Counted from the stretch's first letter, positions 46,962 to 58,865 are shown. The stretch is 64,000 nucleotides of DNA from Gonatopus flavifemur (GCA_018340375.1 JAFFJZ010000040.1:310001-374000); one strand, 5' to 3'. The notes: generated by a model from the letters alone, not told the origin. Numbers and translations: made by a program.

Positions 46962-47656
46962 AGGTTCAGAACAGAAGATATTATTCGATGGGCTTGGGGT
47001 TTTGCATACAAATTACCGTTATAGGTGAGCAAGTTTCCGCACTATTACAATTCGGTCCGGAACAAAAAAGCGTTTCCTCTACATCCCGATGGGTAACTAT
47101 ACTGAAGGGAAATCAGAATTCTTATACAGATACTGCCTGATGAACGCATCCCCATAAAAATGACAGCATAATTGACCTAGGTAACGTTCTGCCCATGGAG
47201 AATAATTCATTCACGGAGAAAAATTTAATCGCATCAAGTCCTATTGTCCTTCGTGAGCCAGGGATATTGAAAGTTTCAGACTAGGGGAGAGTGGCTTACG
47301 TTTAGACTTTGCCATTTGTTCGTGTACACAATGCAAACTTTAATCAGAAGGCATTTTCCGCTCAAAATTATTAGGTGCAACCTTAAGCTACAAAGTATCC
47401 TCACGATGATAATCGTTAATGTTGGATTTTTTGAATGCCAGAACATTTTAACCGGACCTCGAAAGTGTCTCAACCCCTTGACCCCTTCAATTTTTCACCC
47501 TACGATTGGAATAAGCAGAGAATTATGAACTTATATGAGGTGGGATATCGAAAAAAAACAACTGGAACTTTTGTTGGTTGTTGTAATTTATATTTAATCG
47601 TGCAACTGGGCAAAGGGGAGCACTTGAGTTAGCATTGATGACCAATGTTGTCCTTT
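46962..47656. other. No gene recognised
   Basis: Spacer between two MITE-type elements. Short frames (47316-47528, 47435-47632) have no known motif. Confidence 0.4.
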
Positions 47657-48728
47657 CAAATAAGACGGACGCGATCAGCTGTTATCGATTTTCAGTGATG
47701 CCCAAAATAACTCGTGTACCGCTGCAGAACGCACATACCCTACAAACAATGATTACTGGCGTTTCAATGGGCCGCTAATGGTCCTGCAATGCCGTTGAAG
47801 AGCCGTTACTGGCCCTTTGAAACGCCCACAGTTGTGTTTGCTGGGTACATATCGTGTAGTTGGAAACATCAATATTCTCATCCATCGATATAATTACAAT
47901 CGATACGTGTGTGTGTCGCTCAACTTAGCGAATACACTTTTCTTATGAAACATATTTCGCAATGACGCGCTTGTTTGTGGATATAATTGAATGGAAATTT
48001 CAGGAAATGGTCTTTATCCTGTAATGGAAGCTACGGGTCTCACAATTCGTCGAAAACCATAGTTTCTTGAATATTATTCGATTGTCAATGAATGCCGAAC
48101 AAAATCCGGGTTTGAAGAGCTTATACGCGGAAAAAGATCGAGGGAAGGTTGATTACAAAAAAAGTTGTCGTGACAAACTTATTAATCAGTGTTCACAACT
48201 GGTTTCGAAATCCATCGTACAAGGAATGTAAAAAGAAATAGCGATTTGATAAAGCAGTGCTTGAGCACACACAATCTCTATGACAAATAAAGTAATAACC
48301 AGACAGCACAAGACAATTCTCTTCGCGATTAAACTTCCCTCGATTATTTCCCCCGCATGAGCTCTTCAAACATGGTTTTTAGTCGGCATTCATTCAGGAT
48401 CAAATAATATTCAACAAACTATGATTTTCAATGAATTGTGAGACCCATAGCTTCCGTTACAGGATGAAGACTATTCCCTGAAACCTCCATTCAATTTCAT
48501 CCACAAACAAGTGCGTCATTGCGGAATATGTTTTACAAGAAAGCCGTATTCGCTACGTTGAGCGACGCACACACACACACACACACGCTTATCGATTGTA
48601 ATTATATCGATAGATTAGAATATTGATTTTTCCAGCTACACACTGTGTATGTCCGTCCTCCAGCGGTACACGAGTTATTTTGGGCATCACTGAAAATCGA
48701 TAACAGCTGATCGCGTTCATCTTATTTG
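47657..48728. mobile_element. Foldback element with ~450-bp arms
   Basis: The left arm begins CAAATAAGACGGACGCGATC and the right arm ends in its inverted counterpart. Both arms carry GATCAGCTGTTATCGATTTT, a GT/CA run next to a TATCGAT-type block, and GGGTCTCACAATTC-like words. The left arm holds an extra ~120 bp with its own palindrome (GGCGTTTCAATGGGCC, 47759-47824), missing from the right arm and so inserted later. There is no coding sequence. Confidence 0.8.
47759..47824. repeat. Small palindrome nested in the left foldback arm
   Basis: GGCGTTTCAATGGGCCGCTA and the complement of GGCGTTTCAAAGGGCCAGTA face each other across a short loop. It is absent from the opposite arm of the host element. 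Confidence 0.65.
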
Positions 48729-49279
48729 TGGCTTCGTGTTCGTGCTGTGTGTCCGCGTATGTGTGTTAACTGTATTATGTGTTATGCAGTGTACAATATC
48801 AATGTGCGCAAACATTCGGATTGGATAAAGAGTGTTTATCAGTAACACGGGCAAGCATGAAATGGTGAAACAAGTGAAATATTTTGTAGTGATACAAATT
48901 ACGTGTTTCCGTAGTGTGACAAGTGGATCAGCCCTTAAAAATGCATATCTGATTTATTTCCATTGATTCTCATTGATTGCAAATGATAAGTTTTAGGCGT
49001 TCGATTACTGCTTATTATCACAAATTTGTTTATCGAAAATTTGCATCAGAATCAAATTGGTTTACATAAGTTTCCATCAGAATTTTCGGATAGGATTTCT
49101 ACACGATTGGAATGACAGTCAGGTATTCCAAAAGGGAGGATCAACCAATAATGACTACGTTACAATAATTTTGTTACACGGAGGAAAGTAGATAATCATG
49201 ACAAGGATTTGAGGTCAAGCATTTAAATTATACCAATTTTCTCCACTCCCTAATATCCATATGTTTAGGAGTATAATAC
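48729..49279. other. No gene recognised
   Basis: AT-rich spacer with a GT-rich stretch near 48730-48800. No open frame of note. Confidence 0.4.
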
Positions 49280-49287
49280 AGATTATG

Positions 49288-49414
49288 GGATGGGGGTCAA
49301 ATCAACGAAAAACCAAATCAACGAAAAGTTGGTTGAAAAGAGAGATACGTCACACTTTCTCTTTTCAAACACTGATTTCGTTGATTTGTCTTCTTGTTGA
49401 TTTGGCCCCCATCC
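49288..49414. mobile_element. Small hAT-like MITE (127 bp)
   Basis: The ends GGATGGGGGTCAAATCAACG and CCCCCATCC are inverted, and the 8-bp duplication AGATTATG lies on both sides (49280-49287, 49415-49422). The left interior repeats AATCAACGAAAA as in the larger element at 13180-13868, so both are likely served by one transposase source. Confidence 0.88.
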
Positions 49415-49422
49415 AGATTATG

Positions 49423-50400
49423 ACCCAAGTAGCACAAGAACTTCTCAAATATACTATGATGACTCTATGAATGTGGAAGGAATGTGCGAATGAGACTATT
49501 TTGGATAAATTCGTTAGGATATTCTATGGAGGTGCATAGCACATAATTATTCGAAACAGTATCATTTGGAGGTTCTACGCATGTGAGTAGGATTTTCCGA
49601 ACATGCTCTTAGCATTTCTAACCTCTTCTGCTACTTGGGGAGGAGTAATAAAAAGTTACTATCGATTACTCTGCTTGAAAGATTCGAGTCCAACCTATTA
49701 AGTGGTCAATCGGTATGAGCAGATTTTCGTTCAGAATCCAGAGTGAAGTGCAGTTATTGAGACAGCTGGACTGTTGGCTTATATTGTAGGAAGTATGACT
49801 GAGAATCAGCGTGAGATGAGATTTGTTGAACAATTATTGACAATCCAGAGTCCAGCGTGGAGTCAAGCTTGATGTCATGTCAAGTTGAACTTGCATGAAG
49901 TACAGAGTACAGTCAAGATGTATGGGCGCTTGATGCGTTCTGTTATTTATTATTCGGATTCTGAAGTTCCGCTATAGGTGCAGCGAACAATCAATCATCG
50001 CTATTGACCCCATGATTTTTTCATGAATGAGAGTCAAAGTCAAGCGAGGGTACATTTTGGAGTTCATGACCGGTCCTTTCGGTTGAATTTCTTGACCGCT
50101 CAGCACAGACTTTGAGTCCACTAGAAGTGCAGCACGGAGTCAAGCGATGAGTACTGATCAACCTGAACCCCACTGACTTTTGCATGATTCCCAAAACAGT
50201 GAATTGAAACACAGAGTCAAGCATCAACGGATCTGTTAGTTATGATAATCATATGTTGTTACTAAGTTTTGGAAAGCTTGAAGACTCAACTAAAAGGATA
50301 TACAATGGTTATTTGTGGAGAATTGAATCAATCATGTGTCAATTCAATTTAATTGAAAACAAAAAATGTTTCCCATGTTATGGTCATTAAATGACAGACT
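49423..50400. other. No gene; weak repeats of CAGAGTCAAGC
   Basis: The word GAGTCAAGC and relatives recur around 49870, 49920, 50035, 50140 and 50215. Two stretches near 50010 and 50170 share a longer context (CCC-ATGA-TTTT-ATGA-like). This looks like a decayed tandem repeat. No protein motif was found. Confidence 0.4.
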
Positions 50401-50404
50401 AAAA

Positions 50405-51370
50405 TCGAAATACCGACCTCTTAGATCTGAGTTGTCCTTATTTATATTCATACAATATTTTTCTGGTAATATTGTTTCCATAGCGTTGAGAATATTTTCT
50501 AACTCAGCACCACTCGTAGCTAATATACCTATGTCATCTGCAAATCCCAACATGCTCACATTTTCTCCCTGAATCTGTAATTGCAATCGCACTTGCTCCT
50601 TTCACTCCGTTCATCGCTTCTTCTATGTACGAATTAAAAATCAATGGTGATAGTGAGATCCTTGTCTCACCCTTCTTTTAATTTGTGCTCCTCCTTTTTG
50701 ACCTTCGATTTCTGTTATTGCGGTTTGATTCTTATATAATTCATGAATCATTCTCCGATCCTTGAAATCAATTCCTACCTTTTTCAAATTCGCGAACATT
50801 TTCTCCCAATCAACATTATCGAATGCCTTCTGCATATCTACAAAACCTATATACACAGACTTTCTCAACTCTAGTATTTTCTCTCCTACTGTTCTGAGTG
50901 CTAAAATTGCTCCTCGCGTTGCCCTATTTCTCCTCAAACCAAACTGATCTTCTGCTAACCTAAACTCTATTTTATTTCCTATTCTCCTGTATATAATATT
51001 TGTCAGAATTTCCGTGACATGTGGAGTTGAACTAATTGTTCTGTAGTGCGCACATTTGTCTGCTCCTTGTCTTTTCGGAATGACGACAATTTTATTCTTC
51101 TGGAAATCTTGCGGTACTTTTCCATTTTCGTACACATCTCTGACCAATTCAAACAGAGCGTCACGAGTTATTTGACTCGAGGCTTTGATGAGGTCCGCAC
51201 TTATGCCATCCATTCCTGGCGCTCCATTATGTTTCAACTCTTTCAAAGCCGTGTCGAATTCTGATCTCAAAATCGAATCTCCCAATTCTTCTTCATCATC
51301 TTCCTCCCTCTCTGAGAATCCTATATTATCACTTCCTTCATACAGATATACTGAATGATTGATCCATTCA
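50405..51370 (-). pseudogene. Non-LTR reverse transcriptase fragment
   Basis: Reading down from 51370: GDSILRSEFDTALKELKHNG, APGMDGISADLIKA, SVYIGFVDMQKAFDNVDWEK, RRVRQGS, then after a break SMLGFADDIGILATSGAELE (RT active site F-ADD). It is the central part of the same family as 58882-61922 and matches its segment from the region before RT to just after FADD. The endonuclease half and the C-terminal part are lost. A frame break lies near 50640. Confidence 0.9.
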
Positions 51371-51371
51371 C

Positions 51372-51854
51372 ACTCTCATCACTGATCAATCTGAAACGTG
51401 AAATACGAAGGATGAGAAGAAAAGACAGAGAAATGAGAAAAAAATTGGTACAGAATCTTCCGAGTGATATAAAGGCCATTCTACCGAAATCTGTCATTAT
51501 TCTAGGACTATAATTATTTTTTCGAATATCCTTTTTTTTCTGACCTTTTTGTTGATTGCGTGATTCTTTCAGATATGACAATATGAATGCTTGGTTACAA
51601 TAGCCGAGTGGAGAATGCATGTATTTTTCCGGGTCTTGCCAGATTCTTTCCCGCTGTTTTTTCTTCTGCTCAGCTTCTGTTCGTCTGAACTGGCGAAAAA
51701 CCGTAGCTGAGAACAAAACACAGTACATTCTTGTCGTTACAGCGATCATATTTTCCATTGAAGTAGCTATGAGAATCGCTGTGATAGTGAAGATACCGAG
51801 TGGTTCAGAATTCACTGAAAAACCGTCACAGGCGTTATTCTGCATTATAAACAT
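51372..51854 (-). other. Unrecognised 160-codon open frame
   Basis: This frame opens at MFIMQNNACDGFSV and has two hydrophobic stretches (IFTITAILIATS and FFLISLSFLLIL) with a Lys/Arg/Gln-rich middle. It runs without a stop into the retroelement fragment below 51370. I recognise no family. It could be chance or part of an old membrane-protein exon. Nothing around it supports a gene model. Confidence 0.2.
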
Positions 51855-52209
51855 TCAGGGTGCTTGATAAATCCAAATTGCTTGAAAATGCTGTGTGCTA
51901 CATACTCGAGCCTGACACTATTCGCTAAGTGAGGACGTGGCGGATCTGTGGAAAAAATTGAAGTACCCTATCATTCACAATTTAATTTCACAAAGAGAGA
52001 AGGACGGTGATATTTACCATGCTATCATAGTATTCGGTCTTACTTTATATAGAATCGGGATTGGTACTATGTGATAATAGGATTCTTTTCCATTTTTCTG
52101 GTAATGATTACCATGATACAGATATGTTATGACCCGGAAAATGGTGGAAAATTTTACTCTTACATAGTAACAATCACGATTTTACATAAAATGAGACGAT
52201 TTTACATTG

Positions 52210-53102
52210 AAAATTGTTTGTAAAATGAAAAATCTTCATTTATTCTTCTACATCAATTTCATTCCCTTCAAAGTAATCCCCTCTCGATAAAATACACTCA
52301 TGCCAACGTTTTTTCCAATCATCGGAACATGCTAAATAGTCCCTTTACGGTATAGCCATCAGCGCCTTTTTCGATTCAGCTTTTATCTCCTCAATCGACT
52401 CTCAAAACGCTTTCCCCTGAGTGGTCTCTTGAGTTTAGGGAATAGCCAGAAGTCACACGGAGCCAAATCAGGCGAATACGGTGGTTGAGGAACGATATGC
52501 GTCGAATTTTTGGCGAAATGGTCACGAAGAACGAGTGCAATATGAGACGGTGCATTATCGTGATGCAAAAACCAAGAGTTGTTGGCCCATAATTCTGGTC
52601 TTTTTAGACGAATTGCTTCATGTTTCATATCAGTGAGGTCTCTAACAGTCAACCGACGATTTTTGAGCACTAATTCCTCCACTTCATCGACGTGTTGGTC
52701 ATCTGTTGACGTCGATGGTCGTCCGGAGCGCTCCAAGTCATCAACACGTTCTCGACCCTCTTTGAAGTCTTTGTACCACTTATAAACATTTTCCTGCGAC
52801 ATGATAGAATCACCAAAGGCCTTCCGCAACATCCTCAAAGTTTCCGCAGCCGAAATTTCATCCCGCAAACAAAATTTGATTGCACTTCTCTGCTCAATTA
52901 AATCAGACATTGTAAAAATCGAAAAATGCACTCTTGGTCGTTTGGGAAACACAAGCGTCAATTTATTACTGATAATGACATTGACATGAAATTTGGCACA
53001 AATGTCATTGACAGTCCTGCCAACTTGAGAAAAACAGAACTAGCCTGAAATGTCAAGCCCGCGAAGTTTGAATTAAAAATTCACCTTACTTCTTGCCCAC
53101 AG
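52210..53102 (-). mobile_element. mariner element, copy 2 (internally deleted, one end lost)
   Basis: The right end carries the terminal repeat (CTGTGGGCAAGAAGTAAGGT on the minus strand) followed by TA at 53103-53104. At the left the last ~30 bp of the expected terminus are replaced by unrelated AT-rich sequence, so the end is truncated near 52210. The sequence otherwise parallels copy 1 at 19934-20843. Confidence 0.9.
52240..52910 (-). pseudogene. mariner transposase with the same internal deletion
   Basis: It starts at MSDLIEQRSAIKFCLRDEIS. The HTH region runs to RLTVRDLTDM and then joins EAIRLKRPELWANNSWFLHH, the same junction as copy 1. The second and third Asp motifs (HHDNAPSH, SPDLAPCDF) remain, and the first is deleted. 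A frameshift near 52395 (after GKRFES) precedes the C-terminus. Here WANNSW is intact, so the 1-bp loss in copy 1 happened after the two copies separated. Confidence 0.92.
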
Positions 53103-53104
53103 TA

Positions 53105-53965
53105 GAATTACCATTCTTTTCTCTCCGGGTCGTCTGAATAAGAACTGTACCCAGGCAGCACCGTAAGTTCTCAAAATATTTCAGAAACGTATACATCGTT
53201 TTGCGAACTAAGATTGCAATAACTACGTTTTCAAAACATTTTTAAAACCTACACTGGAAAAACATGTATTTGATTCATGAAAATTCCCCATTCCGTCGGT
53301 AACCTACGCTAACCCACTAATCATTCATTCCCAAAGTTTAACAGATGACTGATGCATCAAACAATAGTGAAATCACATCGTTCTTCATAGAATCAAGTGA
53401 ATCTCACTGGAAAACATAAGAAAGAACGAAAAAAAGTCGAACTATTTTCCACTAAATCTAGTATAATCATTATAAGCTCATTGAGGATGGGAAATATCAT
53501 CACGGGACCGGTGGTGCCAGTGTGTGTGGACAAACATGCTCGTTACCTTGGACGAAATGTAATTATAAATGTTGCGAAAATCTGGTTTTCTACAATATTT
53601 CCAGTTTCTCCATAACGAAGAATCTAAATCGACGTTCACATTTGATAATAACATAATGATTCACTGAATTATCCAATACGATACATTGACATTCGTCGCA
53701 GCGTTGCTAGTGTACCAAGTTGCCCCCATGGATCGATAAATCGTGAAACACTATCAATAGGAACCAATGAGAAACCTAAAAAGTCCGTCCACTGGCAACT
53801 CTGATTTGTCTGAATACCGACCATATTGGGTAGTTCATAACATGACCACCTGTGGCGCATGCTGATTTGAAAGTGTCAATACTTGTAACTTATTACACTG
53901 AAAATTGTTTTATTTCAATATATGTTATTTAGAATTCGTTTCAAATCACCCGAAAAAAATTATGT
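53105..53965. other. No gene recognised
   Basis: Spacer holding short frames such as 53397-53615 without known motifs. Confidence 0.4.
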
Positions 53966-53973
53966 ATCAGCAT

Positions 53974-55445
53974 TAGGGTGTTTCATTTTTGGGCGATATT
54001 TTTGTTTTCTCTGTTCTACCTGAGAATTTGATATTTTATAGCGAAAATTAGGTATTACAGTAAAAAAAAAAATCTATGTCAATGAGAGGCATAGCTTATC
54101 CAACAATTTGATTTTCCATATGAATAACGCAGGAAACTGGTCAACTTCAAATTCAATTGGATTTTTCAGGGTTGAAAAATTTCTTTTCGAGAAAATGCAT
54201 ATGATAATTCTGTAGAACATAAAATCTGCTACAAACACACTCTCATGAGATAAAGCTTTACGACCAATGGTTCTGGAGTTACAGAGCTTGGAAGATGGAC
54301 TTCAATGAAAATCTACATCTGTAGGAGAAATGTATGCGGGGATGCTGGAGATATCTGGTAACGGGAGTTTCCCCGAGAGAGGGCGGAGGGCGGGAAACAC
54401 GTGCACTTAGGGGTGTGGTTAGAAGGAGAGGGCACACAGGGGGTCAATAATAGCCACTCGCGACACAGTGAATACTGGCTTAACGGATACACTCGTCTAT
54501 TTGTATTCGTTCACACACAAGAAGACACATAGATTGTCCACAATCGCGGGGGTGCAGCGACACCCCGTTCGACCCACGAAGGGGGCAGTAGAGCGAACTT
54601 AATGGTGTTGCGGTGGAATGTTTTACGAACGCGTTCTAACAATACGTGAACGCGCGTACTATGTTGAGGAAAATTATTCGTTTGTGAAAAAGCGGAAAGT
54701 CGTGAACGAATTGCAAGCGGACTGTCTTGGAAGACCGGCGGCACGACTCTAGTGTATGCTAGTCGGTAATTAGAGTAAGTTTTTGCGTGCGACACGTTCA
54801 AGAGAGGGGGCTAATCCCGACCTTGGAAGGTACTCAGAGCAGCAATAGTTCGACAACGATGATTAATAAGAGAAAGTGAAGGAAGTAAGAATTTGGCAAG
54901 TATAATATCATCTACGCGGTGGCAAATAAAATCGGCTCAACGCGCTCTCTATCAAACAACATCAAATCCCTTATAATTTATATTGAAATTTACATTCACT
55001 CACTGGATTTGAATGAGTAGTCTCTGAATTTATACATCTTTGAATCTTATATGTATTATGACTTGATTTTTCATGTGAGATCAATGAATACAAAATTATA
55101 AGGGACTAGTTGTCGATTTTCATTGAAGTTCACGTTTCAAGCTCTGTAACTTTGAGACTATTGGTTCATTACATACAAGCGTTTTTGTAGCGAATTTCAT
55201 GCCCTAAAGAAGTATCATATGCATTTTGTCAGAGACAATTTTTTCAACCCCGAACAATCCAATTGAATCTGAAGTTAACCAGTTTCCTGTGTTATTCATA
55301 TGGAAAATCGCATTCTTGGATGAGCTACGCTTATAATTCACATAGAATTTCATTCTGACGGGAATATCCTATCTCCTCTATGAAATATCGAATTTTTGGG
55401 TGGGTGAGAAGGGAAAAAAATATCACCTAAAAATGAAACACCCGA
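53974..55445. mobile_element. Foldback element with 8-bp target duplication, carrying a solo LTR
   Basis: The termini TAGGGTGTTTCATTTTT and the complement of TCGGGTGTTTCATTTTT face each other. ATCAGCAT flanks both sides (53966-53973, 55446-55453). The arms are about 370 bp; the left one is interrupted at 54320 by a solo LTR and resumes at 54959. The 8-bp duplication is of hAT type. There is no transposase. Confidence 0.85.
54320..54958. repeat. Solo LTR (639 bp)
   Basis: It begins TGTAGGAGAAATG and ends CTATCAAACA, with the 5-bp duplication ACATC on both sides (54315-54319, 54959-54963). It lacks internal genes and interrupts the left arm of the foldback, whose sequence continues across it. 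It probably arose by recombination between two LTRs of a retrotransposon whose body is not in this window. The superfamily is unknown; its sequence differs from both LTR pairs described above. Confidence 0.85.
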
Positions 55446-55453
55446 ATCAGCAT

Positions 55454-55848
55454 GCATGATTCCTGATCAGTCGTTTTCATTAAGATTGTTTCCAACATTA
55501 TCTTGAACAATAATGTGTAATGCATGTATTATTCATGTATGGTTCATGTATGATCATTAGGGTGGGCCGAAAAACCAAAATTTCTGAAATCCGGAACGTA
55601 ATAGTGCGGGAAAGACAGTCTGGAGGAGAACAAATCGGATGAAAAAAAGATCATCCGAATCGGTCAACATTTGACCCTCGCGCATCGAGCTTGAAGTTTT
55701 CCAGTTTGTACAATTTTTGGGGAATGCAATATATTTTCTCGAAAAAGTTTATATTTCATTATTCAGTGTCAGAAAATGATTGTCAAGCATACGAACATAG
55801 TTGATAGTGTTGGATTGATGTATGAATGAATAAATGAATATATATATG
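55454..55848. other. Possible transposon end; no gene
   Basis: TAGGGTGGGCCGAAAAACC near 55559 resembles a DNA-transposon terminus, but I found no partner end. The ATTCATGTATG words near 55530 are a short direct repeat. No coding signal. Confidence 0.3.
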
Positions 55849-57701
55849 CAGGGTGATTCAAAATTCCCGCACTCTTTTTTGGGAGTAGATTCCTGATGAA
55901 ATTCTAAAACGATTTGTCCTTTTGCACAATGCTCTTCGACGCATAATTCCCGAGATATAATTAATTAAAGTTGACTAATTATGAGGTGGATGCATCGGTC
56001 ATTCAGGAGCGTCATAACAGGACAAGAGAGAAAGGTGATTTCCCAACATACAAATTGGTAAATTTTCTATGTAGAACGATTGAATTCGTCGACACTGTGG
56101 AAAAATTGATTATTGTCATGAATTCTTATCACGATATGCTGTAGGTGAAAGTTGTAATTTCAGTAATGATTTTTATTACGCAGACAAATGTAAAATAGTG
56201 TTATTTCGTAGGGATAGGGATTCAAGTGGGAGACAAAAGTATAACTACTCGTTTTTAATCAGAATTTTCATGTAAAGAAGAAAACATGAGAATTTTCATT
56301 CATCCGATACCCAATTTGAACGGTTCGATTAGTAAGTTTGACACAAGAGATTGGATTCCCAATCCTGTATTCTGATTGGTCGAGAATCACTGTATGTTAG
56401 ATCAATCCTCGGCCGTTTCAGATGATTCTTCTGAAGAATGTGTTTTCGACTTATCCCAACCACAACATTGAACAATGATGAATTTATTCGAATTCACCCT
56501 TTTTACATCATTCGATGATTATGAAGGGTTTATCGAACGTTAATAACTTACTTCAACTTGCAGAATCCATCAATTTTGACGAAAATACAATAACTCACTT
56601 GAGATCACTCAAGATCATTCATGTTTGAATCAAAATCTAATTCAAATTGTGTGCAAGTTTGAGCGCGTTTCTACGTTTAGAAAATGTATTCGTCCTAAAA
56701 AGGACGGATTTGGTTAATCTTCGAGGACAATTCCTTTTCCATTTGAAATAACAATATGCCCTTTGAAGTCATATGTGCTTTAAATTAAACTGTTTCGAGC
56801 TGTCACCTGATTGGTTGATTCGTATCACGAATGGTTGATTTAAACTAAACAAACGGTATGTGATTACAATGTCAATCGAGTGCAATGGTTGGGTCGTATA
56901 CGATGTCACACCTTGTATTTTCGTCAAAATTGATGGATTCTGCAAGTTGAAGTAAGTTATTAACGTTCGATAAACCCTTTATAATCATCGAATGATGTCA
57001 AAAGGGTAAATTCGAATAAATTCATCATTGTTCAATGTTGTGGTTGGGATAAGTCGAAAACACATTCTTCAGAAGAATAATTTGAAACGGCCGAGGATCG
57101 ATCTAACATACATTGATTCTCGACCAATCAGAATACAGGATTCAAAATCCAATCTCTTGTGTTGAACTTACTAATCAAACCGTTCAAATTGGGTATCGGA
57201 TGAATGAAAATTCTCATGTTTTCTTCTTTACATGAAAATTCTGATTGAAAACGAGTGGTTATACTTTTGTCTCCCACTTGAATCCCTATCCCTACGAAAT
57301 AACACTATTTTACATTTGTCTGCGTAATGAAAATCATTACTGACATTACAACTCTCACCTACAGCATATCGTGATAAGAATTCATGACAATAATCAATTT
57401 TTCCACAGTGTCGACGAATTCAATCGTTCTACATAGAAAATTTATCAATTTGTATGTTGGTAAATCGTATCGATTATACCGATCAGCTGATCGTATGAGC
57501 GCCCTCTGCAAGCACCTTTCTCTTTTGTTCTGCTATGACGCTCCTGAATGACCGATGCATCCACCTCATAATTAGTCAACTTTAATTGATTATATCTCGG
57601 AAATTATGCGTCGGAGAGCATTGTGCAAAAGGACAAATCGTTTTAGAATTTCATCAGGCATCTACTCCCAAAAAAGAGTGCGGGAATTCTGAATCACCCT
57701 G
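55849..57701. mobile_element. Palindromic element with CAGGGTG ends (~750-bp arms)
   Basis: The left arm runs from CAGGGTGATTCAAAATTCCC (55849) to about 56597 and the right arm from about 56917 to 57701, highly alike apart from an extra ~50 bp in the right arm (57465-57515). The centre is ~320 bp. The right flank is TA-rich; the left flank is TG, so a TA duplication is only partly supported. The end type matches the elements at 3766 and 32829. There is no coding sequence. Confidence 0.85.
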
Positions 57702-57705
57702 TATA

Positions 57706-58862
57706 TATATACTTATGATATACATACATACATACATATACGCAATATACAAGTTTTGCATATGCACCGTATGCGTGAGTTCTCGTATTCGTTGTGGACA
57801 CGCTGATCAGAAGTGTACTGCTCAGATATTCGGATCGACTGCTTAACTCACTCACGTGACGCGAACGGCACAGAAATATACGAGCACAGCAGAGGCGTTG
57901 CATTTTTTCCAGCAAGTACTTAATTCGTTTTACCAAGCGGTCATACTGGCGGTTGCTGATTTTCTTTCGTAGAGATCCAGAAATTACTACCTCAACAACT
58001 TTGTTATTCTTCCACTGATATTCACGGTATTTAGAGCGTAGTAGGCCTTCATTCCATCTGATTATATTGGGTAAATTTCGTAGTTCCAAGGCTTTCCCAT
58101 CATTGAAAGATGGAAGCGCCAAGGGAACACATGGATCGGAAAGTATTTTCTTGTTCAATTTTCGGGAGTCCAGAGGACCTACCAACTTCCCAACTCCCTA
58201 CGTACGAGGAAGTTTTGAGATGTTGTTTTGGAGAGCGATTTAAGCTAGCTTCAGAAGTCAATTACGAACCAGTTAGTTTTTCCACTGTAGCTGGAGCAGT
58301 TGCACGGAAAATTATGGCTCAGTACGATTTAGTAACTGTCCCTACAGTTACAGAAACAAGAATCATACAAATGATAAAATCATACCACGATTAATATCAC
58401 AGAATACGGAAATCTTACACCAGGGATGAAGAAAAAGAAAGTTATAAAGTTAAGCTGGGAAAGTTCAAGAAGGAAGCTGTACAACTTTTCGATGTAGCAC
58501 ACTGTAAAATTTACAGTTGTACGAAAAGTTGTACAGCGGGAAATATCAGTGGAGAAATAACAAAGTTGTTGAGGTAGTAATTTCTGGATCCCTACGGAAG
58601 AAAATCAGCAACCGCCAGTATGACCGCTTGCTGGAACAAATGAAGTACTTGCTGGAAAAAATGCAACGCCTCTGCTGTGCTCGTATATTTCTGTGCCGTT
58701 CGCGTCACGTGAGTGAGGTAAGCAGTCGATCCGAATATCTGAGCAGTACACTTCTGATCAGCGTGTCCACAACGAATACAAGAACTTACGCATACGGTGC
58801 ATACGCAAAACTTCTATATTGCGTATATGTATGTATGTATGTATATCATATGTATATATCAT
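57706..58862. repeat. Inverted repeat pair (~320 bp each) around a gene fragment
   Basis: 57706-58024 and 58541-58862 are inverted copies. In both, the open strand reads NNKVVEVVISGSLRKKISNR, QRLCCARIFLCRSRHVS and STLLISVSTTNTRT. Outer ends are (TATG)-type microsatellites. Between them lies the fragment at 58110-58517. It may be a foldback transposon or the result of an inverted duplication; no target duplication could be placed. Confidence 0.75.
58110..58517 (+). pseudogene. N-terminal part of an uncharacterised protein family
   Basis: The reading is MDRKVFSCSIFGSPEDLPTS, QLPTYEEVLRCCFGERFKLA, FSTVAGAVARKIM and VPTVTETRIIQMIKSYHD. A TAA follows, then in the same frame YKVKLGKFKKEAVQLFDVAH and CKIYSC. 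I recall this opening (short Cys/Phe lead, LPTYxEVLR, then LFDIAxCKC) from the same multi-copy uncharacterised arthropod family whose C-terminal motifs appear at 40127-44048. The link rests on memory, not on overlap, because the two fragments do not share residues. The rest of the gene is missing and the inverted repeat arm follows directly. Confidence 0.55.
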
Positions 58863-58865
58863 CAT

